Positions 1 to 10,913 of a stretch of DNA of 64,000 bases are shown in pieces. The notes under the pieces were generated by a model. It saw only the letters and a program-made list of their open reading frames with translations. It searched no databases and was not told the origin of the DNA. How positions within the stretch are numbered: position 1 is the first letter of the stretch; the number at the start of each line of letters is the position of its first letter. The stretch spans positions 248,001 through 312,000 of the forward strand of contig JAJTUP010000016.1 of the NCBI GenBank assembly GCA_021399435.1, in the 5' to 3' direction. The translations under genes were made by a program, and so were the position numbers. Source of the stretch: Diaporthe sp. PMI_573. Lineage: Eukaryota > Ascomycota > Sordariomycetes > Diaporthales > Diaporthaceae.

Positions 1-920
1 CCCGTCTTTCGATGGAATGACGAGGAAACCACAGTGAAGATGCCACCAACCAAAATCGAGGACGCGGGTGCAAGATCGTTCTCATTGCGTCAGTGGTAGA
101 CCAAGTCTGCATAGCTCGGCTGTTGGAATTCATTCCTGTCCGAGCTGGCCGAGTGCATCTGGCTGGTGTCGCACGATGGTGCATGTCGTATGTTGCAGTC
201 ACAGCGCACATATTTGAGAGTGTTACAATCGGTATGCAGCTAGACGCCGTCATGATTCTGTCTGTGAGTTATCAGAATTTCAACTTTTATCACGCATACC
301 CGTCAGCACGTATCACTGTCCTGTTACCAACCTTGGACCTTTCACCTTGCATCACCGCAACGCAATCACAGCCTCGCCTTTATCTTCGCAGCAGGACCAA
401 TCACAGCGTACGTAGCACCGACAAAAGTACCGACTTGTGTGACATCCTTACGCGTGTCATGGGGTCTGCTTTCCCGGTTCTGTGTGGGAGCGAGGCTGTT
501 GGTGCCTTAGCTTGTGAAGATGGCCCAGGGAGTGTCCACAGTATGTAGACTACATCCAGGACCGCGTTTGCCGATCAAATCTGCTCGCCTGCGACGGTGA
601 CACAACACAGGGAAAAATATGACGGTCTCTGTGTGCATCCTTGTGCTTCCTGTGTAACCGGATAGGCCTGGGACCGGTCCCACCACCGACAGCAGGATGT
701 CTAGTCAAGTTTGTCGGCAACCCACGTCGTTGGCCTTGCCACACTTTCGGCAGCTGAATCACTCCTTCCCCTCTTTCCCTTTGTGCTCCCTTGGATCTCA
801 ATATGTGACGTCCTGGCAGGCTTGTGATTCTGCCTGTCTGCCACAACACCTTCCGGTCAGGCTATCTCTCCTGCGTGTTTGCCTTTCCACCTGCTCCACG
901 AGTCGGGGACACACTTGACG
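1..920. other. No gene recognised
   Basis: Open frames here are short, lack fungal codon bias and match no family I know. The last part is presumably the promoter and 5' leader of the methyltransferase gene that starts at 921. Confidence 0.5.
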
Positions 921-1963
921 ATGGCACCAGCAGTAGACTATGTCTTCACGCGAGACTACCTTGATAACAACCGGTAAGTGAAACAATGTGTTCTTCCTTA
1001 TGCCGATGCGCACTCAGCATATTTCACGAGGCTCCCACCACTGACCCGAGTCCAGCATCAACTTGATGCACCACATTTGGACCAAGTCATTTGGCTATAC
1101 GGTCCACCCAAAGATTCCCACAAACCAACCTGACCTCCGGATAGCGGACGTTGGCACCGGTACAGGGTAAGATTGACCAGCAATGTACACACCTCTTCGT
1201 TCAGACAGTGGACGGTTCGATCTTCACTCACTGACCGATCACGAACCACCAGTATCTGGCTTTTAGATGCTCGAGATGCACTGGCCCCGTCAGTTCAGCT
1301 AGAAGGGTTCGACATCTCATTTCACGCTGCACCCCCAGCTGGCGTCATACCGCACAATGTCAGTTTCCGGCATTGGGATGTCCATACAGATCTTCCAGCA
1401 GATTTGGCTGGCGTGTTCGATATCGTTCATGTCCGCTTCCTCTCCTTTGTCCTTATGGATGATGCCGCCCTTGCGGTGGTCCAGAAGCTATTCAATATGC
1501 TCAGTAAGCCCATTTGAGCCATAATTTCTCCTTAATGACACTGAGACTTTTGATTCTAGAGCCTGGCGGGTACCTGCAATGGGGCGAAGCGGATATGGAG
1601 ACACTTCGGTTTGAGAAGCGTGGTGTCGATGCACAAACTGACAGCCTGGCTGAAATGTTCAAGCTGCTTGAAATCCAAGACCCACGGCTAAAACCTACTT
1701 GGGCCAAAAGCCTTGCAGAGCTTTTCACCACCGCTGGCTTCGTCGACGTCGAGGCGGATAAGAACGATTGCCCCCCACATTGGGCGTTCCTATTCCATGA
1801 GTGTGGGCTGATGGTCCATGAACTCATCTACCGCAAGACAAAGAACACAAAAATGCAGCAAGAGCTGGGCCACCTGTTGCCGAAGGCTGTGGAGGAAACG
1901 AGGAATGGGGCGTACGGGGCCTCGATACGGGTGACTGTCATCGGCAAGAAGCCCCAAGCCTAA
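921..1963 (+). CDS. LaeA/umta-like SAM-dependent methyltransferase
   Basis: Predicted 272-aa class I methyltransferase of the fungal LaeA-like family, probably cytosolic or nuclear, transferring a methyl group from SAM to an unidentified substrate. Four exons join in frame: 921-973, 1056-1166, 1253-1503 and 1560-1963. All introns are GT-AG. The glycine-rich SAM loop DVGTGTG lies at residues 49-55 and is interrupted by intron 2. It is followed by IWLLD and later by the post-motif KPGGYLQW, rebuilt across intron 3. The N-terminus (DYLDNN-R-INLMHH) matches the region before motif I in this family. It is shorter than typical LaeA-like proteins (about 300-370 aa) because the N-terminal extension is short. 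No polyketide or peptide synthase gene lies nearby, so a role in secondary metabolism is not shown. The family call is firm; the substrate is unknown. Confidence 0.85.
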
Positions 1964-2308
1964 ACCCATGCCAGTTTGTGGTACCTGTTCAACAAATTGG
2001 ACAGAGCATACAAATGACTTGCAAGGCAGTCCAAAATCGTATTCCAACCTCCGAACCTGAAAATACCCTATCATTTCTCCAAAGGTGGCCATGGGTTGTC
2101 AAGGTTGGGAATGTCTCAACACTAATGCATTTGCTACACTATCATGCGTTCCCTGTGTTTGAGTAGTCTCCATCAATCTCGGGAATCATGTCTCCATTTC
2201 ATCTGAAGCTTGGTCTAGATAAATTCCAGCTTGAATCTCATTTGGTCATGACCTAGTTCCCACGTAAGCAAATTGGCAAGTGTCCATACATTGCAACCTC
2301 TTCAGGGC
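1964..2308. other. Intergenic, nothing recognised
   Basis: Spacer between the methyltransferase stop codon and the convergent surface-protein relic. It should contain the 3' untranslated region of the methyltransferase. No gene or repeat was seen. Confidence 0.4.
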
Positions 2309-2901
2309 TTAAAGCACCAGCCCCTGAAAACACGTTACGACCACCATCGCAATGGAAAACACTCTTATCTTGCTTTTATCTGATCCACCACAAACTGAAG
2401 TCACTCCGCTAGTTGGACTGCTGGCTGCAGGTACCGTACCACCTGAAACGGATGTCTCGACCGCAGCAGACAACTTCTCGGCTCCAGCCGTGACGGTGAC
2501 TGGATATTCATAGTAAAGACTCCCAGTAACGATCGTTGCATACGAGGTGGACGTCGTAGAGCCGCTCAAGTCTCCAAGGTCAGCAGATAACTACTATTAC
2601 ACATTGACCACAACGAGGAGCATTCCACAATCCACGAGAGTAGAGCTTTCCATGTACACTATGAATGGACTGTACGGTTGCGTGAAGACCGTCCGTGAGC
2701 ACTTTACATGTCCTCACAGACACCGTCCGCCGCCCCGGATATCGTAACCTGCCAGATCCTGAATGTCGTCACCGAAGCCGGCCCAGCCTTGTGCCTACTC
2801 AGGTACTTCCAGGGATACAAACTGACAAGTCGCGGAGGTGAGGTGTGTGTCGGGCGAATGACCGTCAAAATTCCCGCCGGTGCCGCCGGGTGATTAATCA
2901 C
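2309..2901 (-). pseudogene. Relic of a GPI-anchored cell-surface protein
   Basis: The 3' part (about 2590 down to the stop codon at 2309) encodes a Ser/Thr-rich segment containing YEYPVTVTAGAEKL. A low-complexity linker, a CGGS segment and a hydrophobic tail follow (VFSIAMVVVTCFQGLVL). This is the layout of a GPI-anchored fungal wall protein; a YxPVTVTAGAEKL-like motif is common before the anchor linker in one such family. The exon begins just after a TAG acceptor-like site. Upstream on the same strand, the frame with NFDGHSPDTH and SATCQF is broken by at least two stop codons, and no ATG-initiated reading frame joins the pieces. I infer a decayed gene, though an intact gene with several unplaced introns is possible. 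Confidence 0.4.
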
Positions 2902-4945
2902 TTGAGCCTCATGACAATTGGTTCTTGACCCCGCCAGTACCTGTGCCTATTTAAGTTTCTGTGCCGCGAGAAATGTAAATCGAACATGGACCAAAGGATC
3001 TATTTCTGAGGCGTGTGGCACACAAACCGGTTGATGTTACACAACAACGGGCGATCGGCAGACCGGTTAAAATATCGTGACACGAAGTTCGATGTCTGCA
3101 TGGATAATCTGCTGGCTGAGTTGCAGCATGTCGCAAGCTCTTTCTACGTTGCATTCCGACCTCTGCAGATCATTCTTCAGAAGTACCAATCCTACGTCAC
3201 TTTTCCCTCGATACCTACGCACTACTCGCAGATCCTCGTCTGAGAGGTTAGGCCAGGGAACTTCTAAACTTGGGTCCATGCGGTCCTGCTAGTGTTGCCC
3301 AGCCTTGACCGAAACCAGGCACTGAGGTCTCTTTGAGGTCTTTTGAAATGGGAAGGCACTGAATGATACATGATCTGCTAGTCTCTTGCGCCAAAGATTT
3401 CAATTTCATATTTGAGGGCGGGACAGTCAGCGACTGCCTACACAACTAGAAAGTTTAGGTGTCACAGAGGTCTTACATGGCCAGCTGTGGCTTGAAATAG
3501 TAAGGCGTTGTCGCGACCCATCACCGCTTGCCGGGGGCTGGCACACCATCCGATATGCCTAGACGGAATCCAATGATTGGTCTTTCTCCCTGCAGTCATG
3601 AAAGTCACTGCCCCTTTTCTATTTCTAGACATCTCGATCTGTCGGAAGCAAAACACCGTTGAATAATTACCATCGCGTCCATCAACTCCGTTCCCAGACT
3701 AGTTACTGTCTTTAACTGTGACCTGTAGAGAAACCTTGGACCAGTGTTTGGGAAATTATACATTGAGGACAGAAAAGGATGTCACCGACATATTGTGTTG
3801 ATTCGCGAAGTCCTTGCGCGTATGATCCCAGGATGCCACGGCGGAGACGGTCGCAGAAACGGCTTCAAACTATGAAAAGACCAAACTATGAGAAGCGAAA
3901 GGCGGCAGGTGGAGCCATGTGCAACATAATTTAGGACTTGGTTTCATCTCACTAGCATTAGAAGCTCGGTAGCCCATCCACCAGCTCCTGCAAGCTTTGA
4001 AGCTGCGAAGACAAAGCCAACACTGCCCGTGGGCTTCTCATTTTACGGGTCATTTATAAGCGATTGTAGACTCCGTCGAGTGTTGCCTATTCAAGAAGGA
4101 GGACACAGCAGAACTCAGTCCTACGTGGTGCTGGGCTCGGAAAAGATGTGGTTGCTACCGACAAAAATTCTCGGAAGCCATCAGATCGTGACATTTCCGA
4201 ACGGACCGAAGCAAGCAGCGCGGGACCATATCCCGCCAAGACATTCTTATTCAAGGAGAGAGGTGCGGGTAATGGATGGGGAATTAGTGTCTGATTGATA
4301 AGCTTGACGAGTCTTGGCTTTCTGTTGCTTAACGACGAGAAATGAGCCCAAGACCGGAGGGAGAGAACTTGTCCCAATTGAGCAACCGAAAAGCGGATTT
4401 CCGACCCACCTTATTTTTAAACTCATAAACCAATCTCAGGGGCATGGAGCGGGTTTCGAACGTTGTGCACGACTCACTGTGTCTTTCGTACTTGAGGCTG
4501 CAAGAGGGCAGCTTGAGCAGAATCACTCTAGGACAAGTCCGGCTTTCTGTGGCGCAAAATTTTCACACATATACGAAAATCAAGACTACCTGGGCATATT
4601 TGAGCCATTTGCTCTGTGAATTTTATATATACGATTTGTGCTCAACTGAGTACCTCGCTCCAGAATCTGATTGTGCTCGCCCCTTTCCACCTCAAGCTAG
4701 ATGTCATAAACCTTAAAAGGCGGCCGTCGCCAAGTAAGGTGTTTCGAAAAGGGGGCAGACTACAGCCCCTAAGCAAACGGACTCAGAGCGAAAGCATTCA
4801 GACCGGGGATGGTATGCTCCATAGGGTGAATCACCCGAATAAGCTTATACAGACTGCTCATGAGTAGGTCAGAGGCCGAGCAGGCCCAGACCAGGCGAGA
4901 GGTGGATTTACATGATTAGCAGGCGCGACCAATTATTTCCCTGAC
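2902..4945. other. Gene-free stretch of about 2 kb
   Basis: No frame combines an ATG, usable splice sites and codon bias. A 70-codon minus-strand frame at 3067-3279 looks protein-like (SECNVERACDMLQL) but I cannot assign it. No repeat or transposon end was noticed. Confidence 0.4.
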
Positions 4946-5173
4946 TCAGTCTATGGCTGGTGAACCTAAAATCAGATCTTTGAACAGGGGCGTAGAGGGG
5001 CTTGTTCGGCCAAGGCGGATCGCCCTCACAAAGAGACACCTGCAAGATGTTGGTCTCCCGTGGTGGATATCGACGGTCAGGTTGGTCAGGCACATGTGGT
5101 CCTCCACGATGGACCTGACTGGGGTGACGCCTATACCCCCTACCAAGTATAAGATGAGCGCTCCCATTATCAC
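4946..5173 (-). pseudogene. Relic of an oxidoreductase NAD(P)-binding domain
   Basis: A short minus-strand frame contains LYLVGGIGVTPVRSIVEDH followed by LTVDIHHGRP. GGIGVTPxxSI is the hallmark of the nucleotide-binding domain of ferredoxin-reductase/ferric-reductase-type flavoenzymes, where it follows a beta strand ending in LVGGG. The usual flavin-binding region before it is absent. After HHGRP the frame runs into unrelated sequence and stops at 4946, and the family's C-terminal CGP motif is missing. Only about 50 residues of recognisable domain survive, so I call it a gene fragment. It lies immediately upstream of, and divergent from, the FAD-linked oxidase gene at 5267. Confidence 0.45.
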
Positions 5174-5266
5174 TCTTACTGTCCCAAGAGTCCTCAGAAC
5201 TTGCTAGTTTTGCGGACTTACATTCGTTTCTTATTTCCAGGCTGTGCCACTGTACATATCCCAGCC

Positions 5267-6790
5267 ATGGCTTCATCACGTTCTTTTGGGCGCTTCATCG
5301 TCGCCTCGCTCCTTTGCCTTGCTCCTGCTTTGGGTGGTGCTCAGGACACCGCCAGCAAGGGCACTGCTCTCCAAGAGTGTCTCAACACCGCCGGTGTTCG
5401 TAACGTCATAAGCACCGACCCCAGCTGGGCCGACGAGACAACTGGATTCCAAAAGCGCATCAAGGTCGATCCCGCTGCCATCTCCTTCCCGGGGAACACA
5501 GATCAAATTGCTCTCTCTCTTGACTGCGCTCGCAATGCCTCCGCCAAGGCCACCGCCCTTGGGGCTCACCACTCTTTCCAGGCCTATGGCTTCGGCGACC
5601 CAGGCAGCTTGGTCATCAGCATGGCTGCTTTCAACTCCGTCTCCTACGACGATTACACCGGCCGTATCACCTACGGCGGTGGCTCTCACGTCGGTCCTGT
5701 CCTGAAGAACCTTTGGGAAATTGCTGGCCGCCACTTCCCCCACGTCCGCGGTGCTCATGTTGGTCTCGCCGGCTCCAGCATCGGCGGTGGTTTTGGGTCC
5801 AGCTCCCGCCATCTTGGCACACCCATGGACAACCTCGAGTCCATTGAATACATGCTGTACAACGGCACTATTGTTACCGCTACCAAGGGTTCCAACCTCT
5901 TCTGGGCCGCACAGGGTGCCGGTGCCTCGTACGGCATTATCCTGTCTGTCACCACCAACACCCACAAGCCCCTCTTCGCCACGGCTGTCAACTTCACAGT
6001 CTCCATCGGCAGCGTCGATGTCGATGCTGCTGCCAAGGCCCTCATCGCCGTCCAGGACTACTCCCTCAGCAAGGACTGCCCCGATGAGCTCGCCCTCCGC
6101 TGGTCTCTGAGTGCTCCCCCTTACACTGGCGCCGGATACTTTTACGGCAACCCAGCCGAGTTCGACACCGTCATTGCTCCCCTCGTCTCAGCCCTTGAGG
6201 CGATCGCCCCCGGCACCACCGTTGTCAGCAAGACCGAGCTCCCCTTCTGGGACATGGAGGTCGCCGTCGCCGGCGCGGGTATGAACCAGCCCGAGGGCGG
6301 CAGTCTCGGTGGCCGCTCTTTCTACACTCAGGCCCTGACGACCACCACCGACTACCCCCTCACCGTCGAACAGGCCAAGATCCTCTTCGAGAGCACCACC
6401 CTCGCATTCAACCGCACCGACCTCAAGAAGTCCGGCTTCCTCGACCTCTGGGGCGGCGTGTCCCGCGACATCTCGGACGCCGACACCGCCTACGCGCACG
6501 GCAAGAACCTCTGGCTGATCCGCTGGGAGGCCAACTCCGTCGACGTCTCTAGCTACCCTGCTGACGGCACCACGTACATGAAGGGCCTCATCAAGCCATT
6601 CGAGGACGCTCTTGTGGCCGGTGGCGCCCCCCTCCGGGGCTTCGTCAACTACGCTGACACCGAGCTCACGGAGGCTGAGTGGAGCTCTCGTCTCTATGGC
6701 GCCAACTTCGACCGCCTGAAGGAGATCAAGGCTGCTGTTGACCCCGAGGGTCTCTTCACCAACCACAAGCAAGCCATCCCTCTGCCTTGA
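5267..6790 (+). CDS. Secreted FAD-linked oxidase, BBE/oligosaccharide-oxidase type
   Basis: Single-exon gene for 507 aa. The chosen ATG gives a signal peptide (hydrophobic run IVASLLCLAPALGGA, cleavage near residue 25); the same frame is open upstream but only adds a non-signal extension. The PCMH-type FAD-binding domain spans roughly residues 65-245, with AHHSF at 100-104 and GLAGSSIGGGFG at 166-177. The C-terminal berberine-bridge segment is present near the end (FVNYAD, then LYGANFDRLKEIKAAVDPEGLF). Related glucooligosaccharide oxidases hold FAD by both a histidine and a cysteine. The histidine is present (His102), but the cysteine position in FPHGTC is occupied here by Gly162 in FPHVRGA. 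FAD would then be held by one covalent bond. The expected reaction is oxidation of a sugar or secondary metabolite with H2O2 release. The substrate is not predictable. The next gene downstream, on the opposite strand, encodes a GH32 fructan hydrolase, which fits a carbohydrate role but does not prove it. Confidence 0.88.
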   Translation: MASSRSFGRFIVASLLCLAPALGGAQDTASKGTALQECLNTAGVRNVISTDPSWADETTGFQKRIKVDPAAISFPGNTDQIALSLDCARNASAKATALGAHHSFQAYGFGDPGSLVISMAAFNSVSYDDYTGRITYGGGSHVGPVLKNLWEIAGRHFPHVRGAHVGLAGSSIGGGFGSSSRHLGTPMDNLESIEYMLYNGTIVTATKGSNLFWAAQGAGASYGIILSVTTNTHKPLFATAVNFTVSIGSVDVDAAAKALIAVQDYSLSKDCPDELALRWSLSAPPYTGAGYFYGNPAEFDTVIAPLVSALEAIAPGTTVVSKTELPFWDMEVAVAGAGMNQPEGGSLGGRSFYTQALTTTTDYPLTVEQAKILFESTTLAFNRTDLKKSGFLDLWGGVSRDISDADTAYAHGKNLWLIRWEANSVDVSSYPADGTTYMKGLIKPFEDALVAGGAPLRGFVNYADTELTEAEWSSRLYGANFDRLKEIKAAVDPEGLFTNHKQAIPLP

Positions 6791-7691
6791 GTGGTTACAA
6801 TTTGAGAGTGATCTTACACAATGTTGCTCCCTGCCTGGTAGCTCCGGGGCGCATGATTGACTGTATATATTGTTCATACTTTCTCGTACTAGCCACATAT
6901 CAATCAAAGATTTTCAGATCGAAGGAATTCACCACTTTTCCCTGCCTCGAAATCCTGTGAGCATTTGATACCTTGTCCCTCTATAATTTAGTGTCGTGAA
7001 GTCTGCCCACTCTGTCCTTCAGGTTCTGCCGCACTAGTCAATATAATATTTGGTGCTCAACCAGCATCCATGTTGACTTTGCTTGTCCCCAAGATTGAGA
7101 CGACCCATGGAGAAAAACTCAACGTTGTGAGATATTTGGGCAGCTGCGGGCAGTTTGAGTAGCCTGTGACCCCCTCGCCTGCAGAATAATCTAATCTAGC
7201 AAATTTCACAAGTCCTCCAGACACGAATGCGCGGAGACGTATCCGAGTTCAACAGGCGCAAGACAACTACAGTATCAGGGCTTGTTTACAGTTGCAGATT
7301 CCCAGTCAATCCCTTGATTCGGAGGGATTTACTCTTGATCAATTGGTGAGATTATACGTTTATACGGGAACGAAAAATCAGTCGGTTCGTGTGCTGCGCG
7401 TCATTGCTGGGGGGGGAGGGGGAGGAATGTCACCTGTCGCACTCAACTTAACCCACCAGCCCAGTTTGGAACAACTGAGTTTTACATTTCATTCCTCATT
7501 TAAAACTTCGGATGTATAATCGTGTCTGTTCTCTTGCCATCAACCCCCCACACAAGGCAGTTGAGAACTCCTCGGAACCAAAGCTTGTGCGAAGAGAGTA
7601 CAAGATCCGCCTCTGGGCACGGACACAGCCGCGCACTGCTCTACCACGATGAATTTCCGCAGTTGATTAGGTATTACCAAGTACTCCCAAC
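6791..7691. other. Intergenic between convergent genes
   Basis: About 900 bp holding the 3' ends of the oxidase and the GH32 gene. A G-rich tract occurs at 7411-7428. No open frame of merit was seen. Confidence 0.5.
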
Positions 7692-9736
7692 TCAGTCTCT
7701 CGTGGGGAAAGCATCGAAAAGTCCTTCATGGATGGTCACGTCGCTAAAAGTCACGTTGCCTTCTCCATCGTGGAGGAAGCTGATGTTGGTAGAGTTTGCG
7801 TACCAGGACCTGATGAGGAGTTAGTTGACAATACAGACTTCGCCCTTCAATACGGAATCGCAAAGTGTCATAAAATCCTCAATAGAGTATGTACTTACTT
7901 GATCTGGGATGCCAGAGCGAAACGCTCATTGGCGAAGACCTCCACAATAGAATTGTCGACAATGACGGTCAGCCGGAGGCTCTCCACACTACCGCTTCGC
8001 TCAATGTCAAACAACCGGAAATGTCCGTTTTCCTCTCTCAGATCAAACCTCTCGGTCGACAAAGCCGCTGCACTGGACTCAGACCGGTCGATGGAGAAAG
8101 TCTCGCTCGAAAGCTGGTACCAGATGTTGGTCCGCTCGTTCTCACTAGCCAAGATCTGGAAGCCTGCTCGCAGATCACTCTCACGGGCTGACTCGGGGAA
8201 GGTAATGTTGGCCGACAGGACAAAGAACCGCGAGGTGGGCGACTTGGCGAAGGGTATCTCGCCGGGCTGGCTGATAGTCTTGCCTGGCTCGGTGATGACA
8301 GTCGTGCTGGCCGGGTCCTGCAGGGCGGCCAGCGTCTCCCTTGCGACGACCTGCTTCAGCGTCTTGAGCCGAACCGTGTTGGTCGTGTCGTCGCGGCCGT
8401 CGATGACCCAGGCGGCGGGGGTCTCGGACGACAGGTCGTCGAGCACGACGTTGTCGATGTAGCCAACTGACAGCTCGCGCGGGAGGCACAGGGCGCCGGT
8501 CCAATTTTGCGCCGCGGGCGGGTAGTACTCGAGCGTGCCGAACTCGTCGCCTGACAGCCAGATGTACGAGATCCAGCGGTCGACGGTGACGCCGCTCTTC
8601 ATTGAGGCCTGGGAGTCAGCGGTCAGGACCTGCGCCGCGGCCGCGTACGACGTCAGACCCCAGTCTAAGCGTGAGGCCATCGTGGGGGTGAAGACGGGCT
8701 CCTTGGTGCCGGGCCGCAGCGAAACGGTACCGGTTGCCCAGTTCCCGTGGCGCTGAAATTGACCTTCCCAGGAGGAAACGTTACGGACAATTCCGTCCCA
8801 AATAGTAGAATACTCTGCTCCGATGAGATGGAACAGTTCTCCGTTGACATTGTTGATGCCGTGCTCGTCCAGGTTGGCCAAGTTGGCCGTCTCCATGTTG
8901 AACCCCCAACTGACTGCCCAGGAGTTATTGGAGCTCGTGCTGTTAGCAGCCTCCCGCCACCACATCCCCAAATACTCCCAGTCCACAAAGTTGTCGGGGG
9001 CCTGCTGGCGATACAAGAACTGCCCTGGTCCTGCGTCGGGCTCCCAGCCCGGTGCTGCCGGATTCGAGCCCTTCACGCCACCAGAGACCGTAACATACCA
9101 GGTGTCATTCTCGCTTCCAAGGAGCGAGTCCAGCTGGTAGCTGTTGAACATGTAGGGGTCTCGGAAGGCAGTCGGTTCGATACCATCGGGCTGCACGATC
9201 ACTGGTGGATGGTCTAGCTTCTCGAAGGTGTGCCCGCCGTCACGGCTCACAGCGATGGACTGGGTCTCACTCTGGGGGGTATAGGACATGGACCAGGTGA
9301 TCGGCAGGAACTTCACGCCGCTGTACATCAGTGTCGGATAGCCGTCAATGCCCTTTGAAACAACTGAGCCATCAAATATGGCCAGCGGGTCGTTCCTCCC
9401 CCCACGGGCGATGACCTTCTCTGCCAAAGGGTTCACGTCTTCGTACGTGACCAAGTCATCTGTCTTGCAGGCAGTGATGCCCCCAGGGCTTGAGTTCCAC
9501 AAGTAGCCGACGTGGAAGGATCCTGTTTGGGGATCGGTATAGTGCGCGCAAGGATCTTGCATTCTCCCAGAGATGGGTGTGACATGAGCCTTGGGGCGCC
9601 ATGTGTGGTATAGCTCGGTGCCAGTCAGCTCTGTGAGATTTGGTGGTGCTTGGTTGTAGTCCAGTTCAACGGCGAGATTGCCTTGTGCCGCGAGAAGCGT
9701 GAGGCCCGCCGTCGTGATGATCGATGGCTTTGACAT
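7692..9736 (-). CDS. Secreted glycoside hydrolase family 32 (fructan hydrolase-like)
   Basis: Predicted 651-aa secreted enzyme hydrolysing beta-fructosides (invertase, inulinase or levanase type). Two exons: 7899-9736 and 7692-7809, joined across a GTAAGT...CAG intron. Without the splice the protein would stop after ASQIK; with it the C-terminus gains WYANSTNISFLHDGEG, a typical GH32 beta-sandwich ending. The start codon MSKPSI begins a signal peptide (cleavage near residue 22). Candidate catalytic residues are Asp61 in MQDPCAHY (nucleophile), Asp193 in FRDP (transition-state stabiliser) and Glu282 in WGFNME (acid/base). The beta-propeller covers roughly residues 40-400 and the beta-sandwich 430-651, including VDNSIVEVFANERFA. 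Several N-glycosylation sequons suit a secreted protein. The nucleophile motif differs from the classical WMNDPNG, so it belongs to a divergent GH32 branch. Substrate preference cannot be read from the sequence. Confidence 0.9.
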
Positions 9737-10913
9737 ATTTTTATTTGGTATGCATCGAGCGACTACCGTAAAACGAATCCGACTACAATTGAGGGAAACA
9801 AAAACAAGAAGTAAAGAGCGAGCCAACAACTTAGAACGAGTGTGGGAAGTACGTTGGAGTAGTGAGCGTGAACGATCGTCAATTGAACTCTGTTGATCCA
9901 ATGCTAATCAGTGGGCTACTTCCTTGCTATTTATCATTCGGCTCTTCAGAACTCTACATGAGTCGCTTAAAGCCCCATTGACTTCACTGTTGGCGCGATG
10001 TACTGCTGTTACATAGGTACATAGAGTTGCTCGTAAACTCCAATAACTTTACCCAGTTCAACCGAGAAGCACACAGTATGGCAGCCAGTTGACAGCTAGG
10101 GGCCAGAATGTCGCCATTGGCAGCGGGGATTCATAGTGACCGAAAGTCTCGATCACTTGGAGGGGCATCACGCGAAACTCCGTCGTAATACCAAGTTCAA
10201 TACCTCCGAGCTGGCTCCGTTATGTTAGGGGGTTGGTGATTGTGGTCAGCCGGGTGAGCGTTGCCAAGGATTTGTTTAAGGACAGTATGAGGTAACACCT
10301 ACAATGTGAGATGACTCGCCGCGGCGCCATGCTCCGCCCGAATATCCGGCGCAGAGCCTCAAGGACTCAAGGACCTCGAGGAAAGACGTCATAGATGCAC
10401 TGCATGATCAAGGGCCATATATCAGCAGCCTGTATCATGGAGCGTATGGTTACTGGGCACCTACAATTACAGTCCATATTGACTATTCCCTTCAGCGAGC
10501 CTGGCCCAAGAGATCTTCACGATGACGGCATAGCTTGCGTTGCCGACCAGGTTGCAGCTCAACGGTACGAACTTGAAGTGTACAAGAGGCCCAGAGAGCC
10601 CTGAACAGATACCGGCAGCGATCTGCAGAGCATCCTGGTTAAGCTTCTGTCGATCCCTGTCTGCACGCAGGTACACATAGCAGAACCATGCGATTTTACT
10701 TTCTATTTGTCGGGTCCGGTGATCTCCGGCGCCGCAAATCGGTGCTTGAACTTTCTGATCCAGGGTTGTTTGCATTATTTGTTCTCAACCCTAAGAGCTT
10801 GTCCTCTGATCTGACATCACCACGGGTTCATCGTAATTATATATATTTGTCGCAGCCATTTAAAGCTATCTAAAAAATTCCTTTTCTTTGTCAAGCCGCC
10901 TTTTACTTCCCCC
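9737..10913. other. Promoter region of the GH32 gene; no gene seen
   Basis: The minus-strand GH32 frame stays open upstream to about 9901, but that extension begins with charged, non-signal sequence, so I treat it as 5' leader. The remainder shows no convincing coding sequence. Confidence 0.4.

Noticed and set aside
93..548. 151-codon plus-strand frame
   Set aside because: No codon bias, no recognisable motif and no intron or start context; likely chance.
5276..5965. 229-codon minus-strand frame over the oxidase gene
   Set aside because: Antisense shadow of a strongly conserved gene on the plus strand; its composition mirrors the sense codons.
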